From UBA2377 sp964525935 (GTDB taxonomy: Bacteria; Verrucomicrobiota; Verrucomicrobiia; Opitutales; Opitutaceae), in the NCBI GenBank assembly GCA_964525935.1, contig CAZGJZ010000004.1, positions 248,001 to 312,000 on the forward strand: a DNA stretch of 64,000 bases, in the 5' to 3' direction. Numbering within the stretch: position 1 is the stretch's first letter; each line of letters starts with the position of its first letter. This document shows positions 7,621-15,540 of this stretch, piece after piece. Both the position numbers and the translations under genes were made by a program. The notes under the pieces were generated by a model that worked only from the letters and a program-made list of their open reading frames with translations, had not been told where the DNA came from and did no database searches.

Positions 7621-9785
7621 GAGTTGGCCTGTTCCTCGTAAGCCTTGTAATAGTCGGCCGACTGCGTGCCGTATCCGTGATAACCGTAGTGCCGGGCTTT
7701 GCGCGTGGGCAGTTGATTGAGCACGACCCCGAGGAACGAGATGCCCGTGCCCTTGAAGCGATCGAGCACCTTGCGGATGATGACCGGCTTCACCGTGCGG
7801 TAGCGGCAGACGTAAATCATCTCATGGCAGCAGCGCGCGAGCATGAGCGCGTCGGGGAAAATGGCCGCGGGCGGCGTGTCGAAGATGACCAGATCATAGT
7901 GTGCGAGCAACGGCTGGAGGGACTCGCGACGGCTGAAATGATCCAGCAACTCCGTGGGACGGTCGGTGGCGCGGCCGGCGGGCAACAAATCGAGACAATC
8001 GGCGACATGGATGATGCCCGTCGGCAGGGTGGGGCGCTGGTTGGCGGCGGTTTCGAGCCAGTGCACCCAACCTTCGCTGGGCTTAAGGCCGAAGTAACGG
8101 TGGAGGGTCGGCCGGCGCAGGTCGCAATCGACGAGGAGCGTGCGACGCTTGTGGGTGGCGAAGACGGCGGCGAGATTGCTACAAAGAAGACTTTTGCCTT
8201 CGTGCGGCACGCTGCTCGTGACGAGCATGGCTTTGGGGAAATCGAGCGGTGAGCGCACCTCAATTTCGCTGAAGATGCCGCGATAGGCTTCGGCGAGGTC
8301 CGCATTCTTGTGCAGGCGGAAGACTTGCGCGCGCTCGGTTTCGCCCATTTCGGTCATCTTCTTGACCACGCCGAGCAACGGTTCCTGCAGCGATTCCTCG
8401 ACCTGCCCGGGAGTGCGGAGGCGCGAGTCGATCAGGCCGAGACACAGCGGCAAAAATAACAACAAGCTGAGGCCGGCGCCCCCGGCTTTCATGGCGATGT
8501 CGAATGCGCCGGTGTCGGAAGGTGCATCGGGCGTCCACGCTGGGTCGAAGATCGCGATGTTGGTGTTCGCCATCTGGCTCGTGATGTTCGCCTCGGTGAG
8601 CCGATCCATGATGCGAGCGTAGGTGGTGCGCTTGGCGTTGGCGTCCTGTTCGAGGAATTTGTAGTCGACGGAAATCTTGTCGAGTTCGCGGGCCTGCGCC
8701 TCGGAGCCGACCGTCTCGACCTGCAGGCGCTGGAGGTATTGCGCGGAGACCTCATAGCGGGCGCGGAGTTCGGCGATGGCCTTGGCGACGCTGTCATCAA
8801 GCAGCCGGTGGGCCTCGGAAATCTCGAGGGCGTTTTGCTTAATCTTGGGATGCTGGGCGAGATAGTGCTCACTGAGCATCGTGCGCTGCGAAAGCAGGCC
8901 GGTCAGGGTGTTGTTCAGGACGCTGACCTGGCCGGAACCGAGGACCTGGGGGATTTCGAGCAGATCGCGGCCGGCGGCTTGGTATTCCTCGATCTTGTCG
9001 ATGAGCGACTTGGCGTCGATCTGGTCGAGCGTGGCCTTCACGACGGCGGTGCCGAGGGAGGACATCTTTTGCAGGACGACATTTTGGGTCTCGCCGATGG
9101 CCGCGAGGTTGTTCTTGGCGCGATAAGCCTGCAGGGCGTTTTCGGCCGCCTCGACCTGGGTGCGGGTTTCCTCGGCCTGGTTACGGAGAAAGACGATGGC
9201 GGAGTTGGTGCGCGTGTTGGCGCTATCGAGGTTGTAGTCGATGTATTTGCGCGCATAGCGGTTGGCGATGAGCGCGGCGGCATCGGCGGAGCGGTTGGAA
9301 ACCTGGATGCCAAGGATGGGGGTATTGCGACGGGAGAAGACCGTGACGTTGGGCCGGATGATGGAGGCAAGCGACGGCGGCGCGGCGTTCGGAGCCAGCG
9401 GATCGAGATAAGGTTGTTGGATCAGGGTCGTCTCGGCCGCGCTGAACGACGCGAGGACGTAGTCGGCAAAGGTTTTGCTCCGCAGCTGTTCCATGTGCGT
9501 GTTAAGTTCGCTGGCGGTCTGCAGGCTGGTGTCGACGACCTCCTGGATGTTTAGGACCCGATCTTTGCGGGCCTCAAAGAGCAGGGAGACCTCCGTGCGG
9601 AAGATGGGCTCGAAGTTCGGGCGAAAAATCACAATCAGGGCGGCGACGGCCACGCCGGCGAGGGCGCCAATCCACCAGTTTTCAAAAAACATCTCGGCGA
9701 AATCGCGGGGCGTGCGGCGAAAGCTGCTGGAGCGGGTCCGCGCGGACGCCGGATGTTGGGAAGCAATGGGTTCAGAGTTGGACAT
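7617..9785 (-). CDS. polysaccharide co-polymerase with bacterial tyrosine autokinase domain (Wzc/ExoP-like)
   Basis: This 722-residue inner-membrane protein controls chain length and export. The N-terminal Wzz-type part has a membrane span near residues 38-55, a long coiled-coil periplasmic region and a second span near 435-455. The C-terminal BY-kinase has a Walker A-like VPHEGKS (about 526-532), Walker A' LLVDCDLRRP (about 550-559) and Walker B VIFDTPP (about 633-639). A tyrosine cluster follows at about residues 700, 702, 705, 712, 713 and 716, the usual autophosphorylation tail. The P-loop has His where many family members have Gly (PGEGK to PHEGK). It sits 25 bases after the Wza-like gene. 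Confidence 0.93.
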   Translation of the reverse strand: MSNSEPIASQHPASARTRSSSFRRTPRDFAEMFFENWWIGALAGVAVAALIVIFRPNFEPIFRTEVSLLFEARKDRVLNIQEVVDTSLQTASELNTHMEQLRSKTFADYVLASFSAAETTLIQQPYLDPLAPNAAPPSLASIIRPNVTVFSRRNTPILGIQVSNRSADAAALIANRYARKYIDYNLDSANTRTNSAIVFLRNQAEETRTQVEAAENALQAYRAKNNLAAIGETQNVVLQKMSSLGTAVVKATLDQIDAKSLIDKIEEYQAAGRDLLEIPQVLGSGQVSVLNNTLTGLLSQRTMLSEHYLAQHPKIKQNALEISEAHRLLDDSVAKAIAELRARYEVSAQYLQRLQVETVGSEAQARELDKISVDYKFLEQDANAKRTTYARIMDRLTEANITSQMANTNIAIFDPAWTPDAPSDTGAFDIAMKAGGAGLSLLLFLPLCLGLIDSRLRTPGQVEESLQEPLLGVVKKMTEMGETERAQVFRLHKNADLAEAYRGIFSEIEVRSPLDFPKAMLVTSSVPHEGKSLLCSNLAAVFATHKRRTLLVDCDLRRPTLHRYFGLKPSEGWVHWLETAANQRPTLPTGIIHVADCLDLLPAGRATDRPTELLDHFSRRESLQPLLAHYDLVIFDTPPAAIFPDALMLARCCHEMIYVCRYRTVKPVIIRKVLDRFKGTGISFLGVVLNQLPTRKARHYGYHGYGTQSADYYKAYEEQANS

Positions 9786-9810
9786 GATGCGGACAGAAAA
9801 ATGGGCGGAT

Positions 9811-10446
9811 TTAGAACAACCGCTCGGGCACCCAGAGGCGGTCGCCGGGATATATCTTCAGGTCGATGCGACCACGCCCCGCCTGATGGCGGCCGGTTAT
9901 GGTGTTCTCCAGGTCTATAGTCGTAACGGTCTCTTTGCCGTCGGGCGTGCGCCGGGTGAGCGTGACCGCCTCGGCTTTGGAGATCGGAAGAAAACCTCCG
10001 ACGCGGGTGATGACCTCGACGATATCAAGGCTCGTGACATCCCGCGGAAAAATGACCGTGCCGGGAGTGCGAACGGCGCCGAGCACGGAGACTTCGCGCG
10101 GAAAATACGTGGTGACCACGAGATTCACCACCGGTTTGCGGAGGAATTCCCGCTCGCGGTAGGTTTTTTCCAGCGTGCGCTCGGCTTCCCTCACGCTTTG
10201 CCCCGTCAGGATGATCTCACCGATCAGGGGCAGGCGCACCTCGCCGGAACGGGCGATAGTCTGCAGGACGGTGAGATCGGGCTCGTTGTAGACCGTGATC
10301 GTGATGGTGTCGCCCGTGCTCAGGAGATAGTTCGGATCGGTGCCCACGGTTGGAACACCAGGGTTGGCCGCCGGAGACGGCTCGGCGGCCCGGGCCGCAG
10401 GGACGAGCAAGAGCACCGCGAAAAGGAGAAGGGGAAGTCGCAACAT
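9811..10446 (-). CDS. polysaccharide export outer-membrane protein (Wza-like, SLBB domain)
   Basis: This 211-residue exported protein forms or caps the outer-membrane polysaccharide channel. Residues 1-20 (MLRLPLLLFAVLLLVPAARA) are a Sec signal peptide without an obvious lipobox cysteine. The polysaccharide export domain follows, with YLLSTGDTITITVYNEPDL and the GEVRLPLIGEIILTGQSVRE segment. An SLBB domain comes next (VSVLGAVRTPGTVIFPRDVT), ending in KIYPGDRLWVPERLF. It is shorter than E. coli Wza (about 380 residues) and lacks the C-terminal membrane helix, as is common in verrucomicrobial and cyanobacterial versions. The neighbouring barrel protein may supply the outer-membrane pore. Confidence 0.92.
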   Translation of the reverse strand: MLRLPLLLFAVLLLVPAARAAEPSPAANPGVPTVGTDPNYLLSTGDTITITVYNEPDLTVLQTIARSGEVRLPLIGEIILTGQSVREAERTLEKTYREREFLRKPVVNLVVTTYFPREVSVLGAVRTPGTVIFPRDVTSLDIVEVITRVGGFLPISKAEAVTLTRRTPDGKETVTTIDLENTITGRHQAGRGRIDLKIYPGDRLWVPERLF

Positions 10447-10456
10447 GGGATAGAGC

Positions 10457-11725
10457 TCAAAAATCGCGAGTCACGCTGAAGCTGTTGAGCCACCGATCGT
10501 AGGTGGATTGGGGGATGGTGGATTTGGTGGAGGTGAAGTTGCTCGCAAATCGCGCTTCCCACACCCGGGCGAATTTGTAGCGCAGACCGCCGCTTAAGAT
10601 GGCGGTCTTATCCTCGCGGTTAAACACGCCGTAGGATGACCAGTCATAGGCAGCGCTGAGCGTGCCGGTGAGGTTGAGCCGCAGAGTCTGTTCGATACCG
10701 AGACGCACGGTCGTCTGCACCACGGTGAGATCGTCCGCTGAGAGACGCTGAATGCGGTCGACGGCGAAGCTGACATTGGTGAGCTCGCGCGCCTGCCAGT
10801 CGAGGTGCAGGAGTCCCGTCAGGACCTTGCTGCCAGTGTCTTGGATGCCGGGAGTGGCGGCATCCTGGTAACTGACGGAGAAGAGCGAAGTGACCTTGGG
10901 GAAATACCGCGCGGGCAGAAACGGACCGTCGAGGCTGGCGCCGAGGACATAGCCCGAGCGGGTCCGAACTCCATCAGTAGCCTCGGCGGCGGAGCGGTTG
11001 AGGACGCGGTAACCGTAGCTGATCCCACCGCGCACGGTATCGTGATAGAGGTAGCGACCAAGGCCGGCGGAAATCACGTAGGAGTTCTGATCCAGCGGCA
11101 CATCAAGGGCGTTATCGCCGGAACTTTTGAGCTCGTCGTAGCCACCGATCACCCGGAGTGAATTCCCGTAGAAGAAATCCCGGTAGTCATAGAGCGCCTC
11201 CGTGTTGAGGACCTGCTGGTCGCTGCCTTCGGAACGACTGCTGTCGGTGTAAGAGCCGCTTACCGCCGTGGTGCTGCGTGCGCCGGTGACGAGCGCGCCC
11301 CGACCGGTGTAGATCGTGGTTTGCGTGTTGATGCGGGCGTTGAGATCGGTGTTGAGTTCCGATGACTCGCGGTAGGCGGCGGAGATCATCGCGGAGTAGT
11401 TGCGGAAGTCCGCCTCGGTGAGTCGCAGGGTTGCACTGCCTTCGAGATTGTTTGCGTCCAACTGGTCCTGCTCCAGGTAGCGGATGAAGGAGATGCCGGC
11501 GCCCGCCTCGGCCTCGATGCGGCCGGCTTTGCGCACATAACTTACATGCGGGACGAGCAGTCCGGACCAGTCGGCGATGGGCGCCGGTGTTCCGAAGACA
11601 TTGGAGTCATGGGTCGCCGTAGCGGTGACACTGGCGGAGATTTCACCGCGTCCAACCGGGAAGCCTGCCCAGGCGGGAAGGCCGAGGAGTATGCCGGCGG
11701 CCGTGGCAAGGATGATGGTTTTCAT
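10457..11725 (-). CDS. outer-membrane beta-barrel protein of the polysaccharide operon
   Basis: This 422-residue protein has a clear signal peptide, MKTIILATAAGILLGLPAWA, so I use the ATG at 11725 rather than one 11 codons upstream. The remainder is made of alternating amphipathic strands, many ending in aromatic residues, and the protein closes with FSVTRDF, a terminal aromatic typical of BamA-inserted barrels. GEISASVTATATHDSNVFG resembles the N-terminus of barrel proteins found next to exopolysaccharide or exosortase loci. It lies ten bases before the Wza-like gene. A role as outer-membrane export partner is inferred from its position only. Confidence 0.75.
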   Translation of the reverse strand: MKTIILATAAGILLGLPAWAGFPVGRGEISASVTATATHDSNVFGTPAPIADWSGLLVPHVSYVRKAGRIEAEAGAGISFIRYLEQDQLDANNLEGSATLRLTEADFRNYSAMISAAYRESSELNTDLNARINTQTTIYTGRGALVTGARSTTAVSGSYTDSSRSEGSDQQVLNTEALYDYRDFFYGNSLRVIGGYDELKSSGDNALDVPLDQNSYVISAGLGRYLYHDTVRGGISYGYRVLNRSAAEATDGVRTRSGYVLGASLDGPFLPARYFPKVTSLFSVSYQDAATPGIQDTGSKVLTGLLHLDWQARELTNVSFAVDRIQRLSADDLTVVQTTVRLGIEQTLRLNLTGTLSAAYDWSSYGVFNREDKTAILSGGLRYKFARVWEARFASNFTSTKSTIPQSTYDRWLNSFSVTRDF

Positions 11726-11854
11726 GATAAACTGGCTTTGCGGAACAGGGCCACTCACTGCCGAATGATTCGGACGAGAGCGGTGGGCGGGCTGCCGCCA
11801 TTGGCCTCATCTCCGAAGAGGTAGAGGAGCGTCACGGTCTGGCTCGGGTTTGGC

Positions 11855-12469
11855 TTAACGAGCGGGCGCTGGCTGGCTGATCAGTTGATCACCCGGCAGG
11901 CTGATCTCGACATCGTGACCCAACAAACAAAGGAGAACGCACACGCGATCGCGGACGGAGGCCGGCGAGCGAACCCGGCCCTCGCTGCCGCGAAGGCAGC
12001 CCGCAGCGACACGCACCCAATCACCTTCCTCGAAAACCGGTGAGAGTGGTGCGAGCGCGGGAGAAGGAGTGGCCTGCAGGCGCAAGCAGGCAATCGTGGT
12101 GTCGTCGAGCCGTGGCGGCAGACCGCCGAAGGCAACAAGACCGAGGACGCCGGTGGTGCTCACCACATGGCGGACCTGCGCAGGATACTGAAAGCGCGCG
12201 AATAGATAGCCGGGAAACAGCGCCTCGGTGGCGGTGCGCACACCGCCCGTGCGAAGCTCACGACGGACGCGAATGCGCGGAGCGAATGACTCGATCGCGT
12301 TGCGGCGGGTGAGATTGAGGGCGGTCAGGTGTTCGCGACGACCGGTTGCGCGGAGACAGAACCACCCGAGGCCACAAGCGTCCAGCAGGGGCCGGAAAAT
12401 CTCCGGGCGGGACCCTTCCGCGGGCAGAGTGGCGAGCGGAGTGAGGGAAGGGCACGGAACGGCTAACAT
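11855..12469 (-). CDS. NusG-family antiterminator, UpxY/RfaH-like
   Basis: This 204-residue NusG paralogue is the first gene of the polysaccharide operon. The NGN domain starts at GLGWFCLRATGRREHLTALNL (about residue 33) and includes TEALFPGYLFARFQ, the RNA-polymerase-binding core of NusG proteins. A C-terminal KOW-like segment EEGDWVRVAAGCLRGSEGRV follows near residue 145. Specialised NusG paralogues such as RfaH and UpxY ride with polymerase through long capsule operons and suppress premature termination. Its position before a roughly 12 kb same-strand operon fits that role. The 130 bases to the next gene may hold a recruitment site, but I could not identify one. Confidence 0.85.
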   Translation of the reverse strand: MLAVPCPSLTPLATLPAEGSRPEIFRPLLDACGLGWFCLRATGRREHLTALNLTRRNAIESFAPRIRVRRELRTGGVRTATEALFPGYLFARFQYPAQVRHVVSTTGVLGLVAFGGLPPRLDDTTIACLRLQATPSPALAPLSPVFEEGDWVRVAAGCLRGSEGRVRSPASVRDRVCVLLCLLGHDVEISLPGDQLISQPAPAR

Positions 12470-12630
12470 GGCAACTAGCAGCGTTCCGTCCCGAAGTGAA
12501 CGATGGCAAGCGGCAACCCTGCGCAGAGGCTTGAATCAGCTTTTCCACTACGGAGTTTACCTCCCTCAGGGTTTACCTGATGTGCCGCCGGGGAAATCTG
12601 CGGAGTGCACGCAGGGTTCGCCCGATTCCA

Positions 12631-12654
12631 AGCATACGCGAGATCGCGTATGCT
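12631..12654. promoter_or_regulatory. palindrome between antiterminator and sugar-transferase genes
   Basis: The arms AGCATACGCGA and TCGCGTATGCT are exact 11-base inverted repeats separated by two bases. The site lies in the 214-base divergent region between the UpxY-like gene (start 12469, minus) and the transferase gene (start 12684, plus), 30 bases before the latter. The symmetry and location suggest a dimeric regulator-binding site controlling initiation of polysaccharide synthesis. There is no T-run, so it is not a convincing terminator. Confidence 0.6.
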
Positions 12655-12683
12655 CCGTCCGTTCCTTCAGGGATCGCCCGCCC

Positions 12684-14087
12684 ATGCTCAAAAATAGACA
12701 ACACGGATTATATGCCCTGCACGGGCTTTTCCTCCTCGTCCTCGTGGCCATCACCTTCGTCGGGTCGCTATTGCTTGTGGAGAGCCAGGGATGGATTCAT
12801 TTCAATCTCGAAGTCAATTGGGGGCTTTATCTGCTGGGTGTGATCGTTGCGATGGGCTGGATCCAGCGCAGTCTGCGCGGCCTCGGCGGTCGGTTGGGTG
12901 CATTGACGTGGTCCGACGCGCTGCGCCTCACCGGGCAACAGCTGGTCCGGCTCATGGTGGTCCTTTTCACGCTCGCTTTTGTTATGAAGGACGTGGAGGT
13001 CTCGCGGGCGTTTCTCGTCGCTTTCCTAGCAGTTACCGCCGTGTTGCTTTTTGTGGCTAATTTCCTCGTGGCTCCGGTGCTGGCCGCCGCCTTTTTTCGC
13101 GATCAGCGGTTGCGCACGGTGATCGTCGCTTCGCGAGGCGAAGCCCGGCTGCTGCAAACCTGGCTGACGTCGCGGGCCAACCTCGGGATCGACGCTATCG
13201 GGTATGTAACCGCGGACGCAGAAGGCGCCGAAGGGGATGCCCGGTGGCTCGGCCATCTCGTGGACCTGCCGGCTATCATCGCCCAACAGGCGGTCGATCA
13301 GGTCGTATTTTCCCAGGCAGAGTTTTCCCGCGCGCAACTGGCGGCCACGGTGGGAGAGGTCGAGCAGGCTCACTGTCGCGTGCGGTTCTTCGTCAATATG
13401 CACTCCTTTTTCGGCGGCAGTCCGGACCAGATCGAGCACAATGAACACTATGCATTCGCGGCGGCGACGCTCGAGCCATTGGCGAGCCCTTTCAACCGCG
13501 TGCTCAAACGGATGCTCGACATCACAGTCGCGCTCCCGGTCGTCGTCCTGGTGCTGCCACCGCTTACGTTCGTCGTATGGCTGATGCAGCGCCGTCAGTC
13601 GCCGGGCCCGATTTTCTATGGACAGCTGCGCTCCGGGTTGAATCGCGAGCGATTCCATATCTTCAAGTTCCGCACGATGCATCCCAGTAGCGGGCAGCTC
13701 ACGGCCAAGCAAGCCGGGTCGCAGGATACGCGTGTATTTCCGTTCGGACGATTCCTGCGGCGCAGCAGTCTCGATGAGATCCCGCAGTTTCTGAATGTCA
13801 TTCTCGGCTCGATGAGCGTCAGCGGTCCGCGTCCGCATTTGTTAGAGCATGATGAGAAGTTTGCGCGGATTGAGCACACCTACTTCAAGCGGCACTTTGT
13901 GAAGCCTGGCATCACGGGACTGGCACAGAGCAAGGGTTTTCGCGGTGAGTTGGTGGTGCCAAGCGATCTCGCCAACCGCGTGCGCTACGATGAGCTTTAT
14001 GTGGCTAATTGGTCGCTGGGGCTGGACCTGAGCATCCTGTTGCGCACGGTCGGTCAAGTGGTGTCGCCACCGCGCTCGGCCTACTAG
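12684..14087 (+). CDS. polyprenyl-phosphate sugar-1-phosphate transferase (initiating transferase, WcaJ/WbaP type)
   Basis: This 467-residue protein starts repeat-unit synthesis by moving a sugar-1-phosphate from a nucleotide sugar to undecaprenyl phosphate. Four N-terminal membrane spans (about residues 10-135) precede a CoA-binding-like domain containing VIVASRGEARLLQTWL. The catalytic bacterial sugar transferase domain then follows: a membrane re-entrant segment after KRMLDITVA, then FHIFKFRTMHP, RSSLDEIPQFLNVILGSMS, VSGPRPHLLEHDE and KPGITGLAQ. The last two are signatures of the family. The open frame extends far upstream, but the first plausible start is the ATG at 12684, just before the hydrophobic N-terminus. 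Divergent from the export operon, it probably supplies that operon's lipid-linked precursor. Confidence 0.92.
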   Translation: MLKNRQHGLYALHGLFLLVLVAITFVGSLLLVESQGWIHFNLEVNWGLYLLGVIVAMGWIQRSLRGLGGRLGALTWSDALRLTGQQLVRLMVVLFTLAFVMKDVEVSRAFLVAFLAVTAVLLFVANFLVAPVLAAAFFRDQRLRTVIVASRGEARLLQTWLTSRANLGIDAIGYVTADAEGAEGDARWLGHLVDLPAIIAQQAVDQVVFSQAEFSRAQLAATVGEVEQAHCRVRFFVNMHSFFGGSPDQIEHNEHYAFAAATLEPLASPFNRVLKRMLDITVALPVVVLVLPPLTFVVWLMQRRQSPGPIFYGQLRSGLNRERFHIFKFRTMHPSSGQLTAKQAGSQDTRVFPFGRFLRRSSLDEIPQFLNVILGSMSVSGPRPHLLEHDEKFARIEHTYFKRHFVKPGITGLAQSKGFRGELVVPSDLANRVRYDELYVANWSLGLDLSILLRTVGQVVSPPRSAY

Positions 14088-14585
14088 ATGACCATCGCTG
14101 AACCCACGATCTTGCTCGTGGATGACAGCCACGACAACGCGCTGCTCCTGGGCACGGCGTTTGATCGCGCCGGCTTGGGTGAGCCGCTGCGATTTGCGCG
14201 CGATGGCGATCAAGCCATCGCGTATCTCCGCGGGGATGGGGTGCATGCCGACCGCACACGATTTCCCGTGCCGACGGCGCTGCTCCTGCATTTACAGCCG
14301 GCGGCTGCAACAAGCTTCACCGTCCTCGCTTGGGTCAGACAGCAACCGCGATTCCTGCCCCTGAGGATCTATGTTCTGAGTGGATCAAACCGGGCGGAGG
14401 ATATTGCCCGCGCCTACGCTTTGGGTGCCAGCGCCTACCTGCTCAAGCCGGGCGATCCCGTGGCCATGGCCCATTTGGCCAAGGTGCTCATCACCTGGCT
14501 CAAGGTCTGTCATTTCCCATTCAAGGCCGGCACGGACGAAGAGCGTGAGGCTTCAATCCTGGCAGCCCGTTCCAGCGGAACTTGA
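14088..14585 (+). CDS. degenerate receiver-domain protein (phospho-acceptor Asp replaced by His)
   Basis: This 165-residue single-domain protein has the CheY fold: TILLVDDSHDNALLL supplies the acidic pair at about D12/D13, VLSGS the switch serine at S98, and GASAYLLKPGDP the lysine at K120. It follows the Rcp1-like pattern with the segment VLAWVRQQPRFLPL. The expected phospho-acceptor motif LLDL reads LLLHL, placing a histidine at position 68. The canonical phosphorylation site is therefore missing, and the protein probably signals by binding rather than phosphotransfer. The ATG follows directly on the TAG of the initiating transferase gene, so the two are cotranscribed. No histidine kinase is nearby. 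Confidence 0.85.
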   Translation: MTIAEPTILLVDDSHDNALLLGTAFDRAGLGEPLRFARDGDQAIAYLRGDGVHADRTRFPVPTALLLHLQPAAATSFTVLAWVRQQPRFLPLRIYVLSGSNRAEDIARAYALGASAYLLKPGDPVAMAHLAKVLITWLKVCHFPFKAGTDEEREASILAARSSGT

Positions 14586-14877
14586 ATGATTTCGGCAGCG
14601 CTATGAGCTAGCGCCAATACGGAGCCGGGCCCTGGTGGGATGGAGACGGGGCTGCCGCACTATGTGGCATCAAAGAAATTGGCGGAATAACCATTGTGCA
14701 GAAATTAGACACTGCAGGGCAGCCGGATATACCTCAAAGCGCGATCGATAGCGGGTGCGTTGATTTCATTCTTTCGCTCGAAAAAAAATCGCGCGGAAAA
14801 TAGCTCAGATCGCCAGCCGACGGAAGCCTGCTTCCTGATTGGTTTCAATTGAGCACTAGCATCCCTTCGCTTGCCCA
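14586..14877. other. AT-richer intergenic region, no gene recognised
   Basis: This stretch between the receiver gene and the converging sigma-factor gene is visibly lower in G+C than its neighbours. It contains a small inverted repeat GCGCTA-TAGCGC near 14600 that might act as a weak terminator, and a poly-A tract near 14780. A 74-codon minus-strand frame overlapping the sigma-factor end shows no recognisable features. I see no RNA gene or mobile-element end. Confidence 0.5.
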
Positions 14878-15540
14878 TTAGGAACTGGCAATATGAACAC
14901 TGCCGCCGGGACGGATCGTATCGAACCAAGCCAAGGGCAAAGCCGTCTCGGCGAACTCGGGGCAGGCTTCGGCGAGCAATGCGCGCAGGGTTTCCCGGGC
15001 TCGCGCAATGCGGCTTTTTACCGTGCCCACATTAATCCCGAGTTCATGGGCAATCTCGCCATAAGAGCGATCCATGGAATTTCTCAGCGTCAGAATTTCG
15101 CGTTGCGCAGCGCCCAATCGCTCCATGCACGCGGCTACTAGCTCAGAAAACTCTATGGCCACTACGTCTCGGATTGGGCCCGAAGCATCGGTGGCCACGA
15201 GATCCGCAAAGGTGCCGTGTTTATTGTCATTAAATGTGAAATCCAGAGAAAGTGTTTCATGCCGACGGCGGCGAAAAAAATACCAATAGCGGTTGCTAGC
15301 CAGATTTCGCGTGATGCGGTGCAGCCAGGTCGCGAGTGAGGAGTCGCCGCGGAACTTGGCCAATCCCCGATGGGCGCGGATAAAGGTGTCCTGCACAATC
15401 TCCTCTGCGTCAGTCCAGTTTCTCAACATTGAAAAGGCCACCGAGAACATCCGGGCCTGATGGCGCGCCATGATCTCTGCAAATGCAGCTTCATCTCCTC
15501 CGAGGAAGCTGCGAATCAAACTGGCATCATGGGTCGCCAT
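14878..15540 (-). CDS. ECF RNA polymerase sigma factor
   Basis: This is a sigma-70 family factor of the extracytoplasmic type. Region 2 reads FAEIMARHQARMFSVAFSML and DAEEIVQDTFIRAHRGLAKF, followed by the -10-recognition stretch SSLATWLHRITRNLASNRYW. Region 4 has GAAQREILTLRNSMDRSYGEIA and GINVGTVKSRIARARETL, the -35-binding helix-turn-helix. I chose the start MATHDASLIRSFLGG (220 residues, the usual ECF length). An ATG at 15651 would add 37 unconserved residues. No Shine-Dalgarno sequence favours either start. No anti-sigma gene is adjacent, and the C-terminal tail PLAWFDTIRPGGSVH is unlike the core family. Confidence 0.85.
   Translation of the reverse strand: MATHDASLIRSFLGGDEAAFAEIMARHQARMFSVAFSMLRNWTDAEEIVQDTFIRAHRGLAKFRGDSSLATWLHRITRNLASNRYWYFFRRRRHETLSLDFTFNDNKHGTFADLVATDASGPIRDVVAIEFSELVAACMERLGAAQREILTLRNSMDRSYGEIAHELGINVGTVKSRIARARETLRALLAEACPEFAETALPLAWFDTIRPGGSVHIASS

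Noticed and set aside
12228..12683. N-terminal extension of the sugar transferase
   Set aside because: It crosses the divergent promoter and palindrome and overlaps the antiterminator gene; hydrophobic homology begins at 12684.
14705..14929. 74-codon minus-strand frame
   Set aside because: It overlaps the sigma-factor 3' end in another frame and shows no recognisable pattern.
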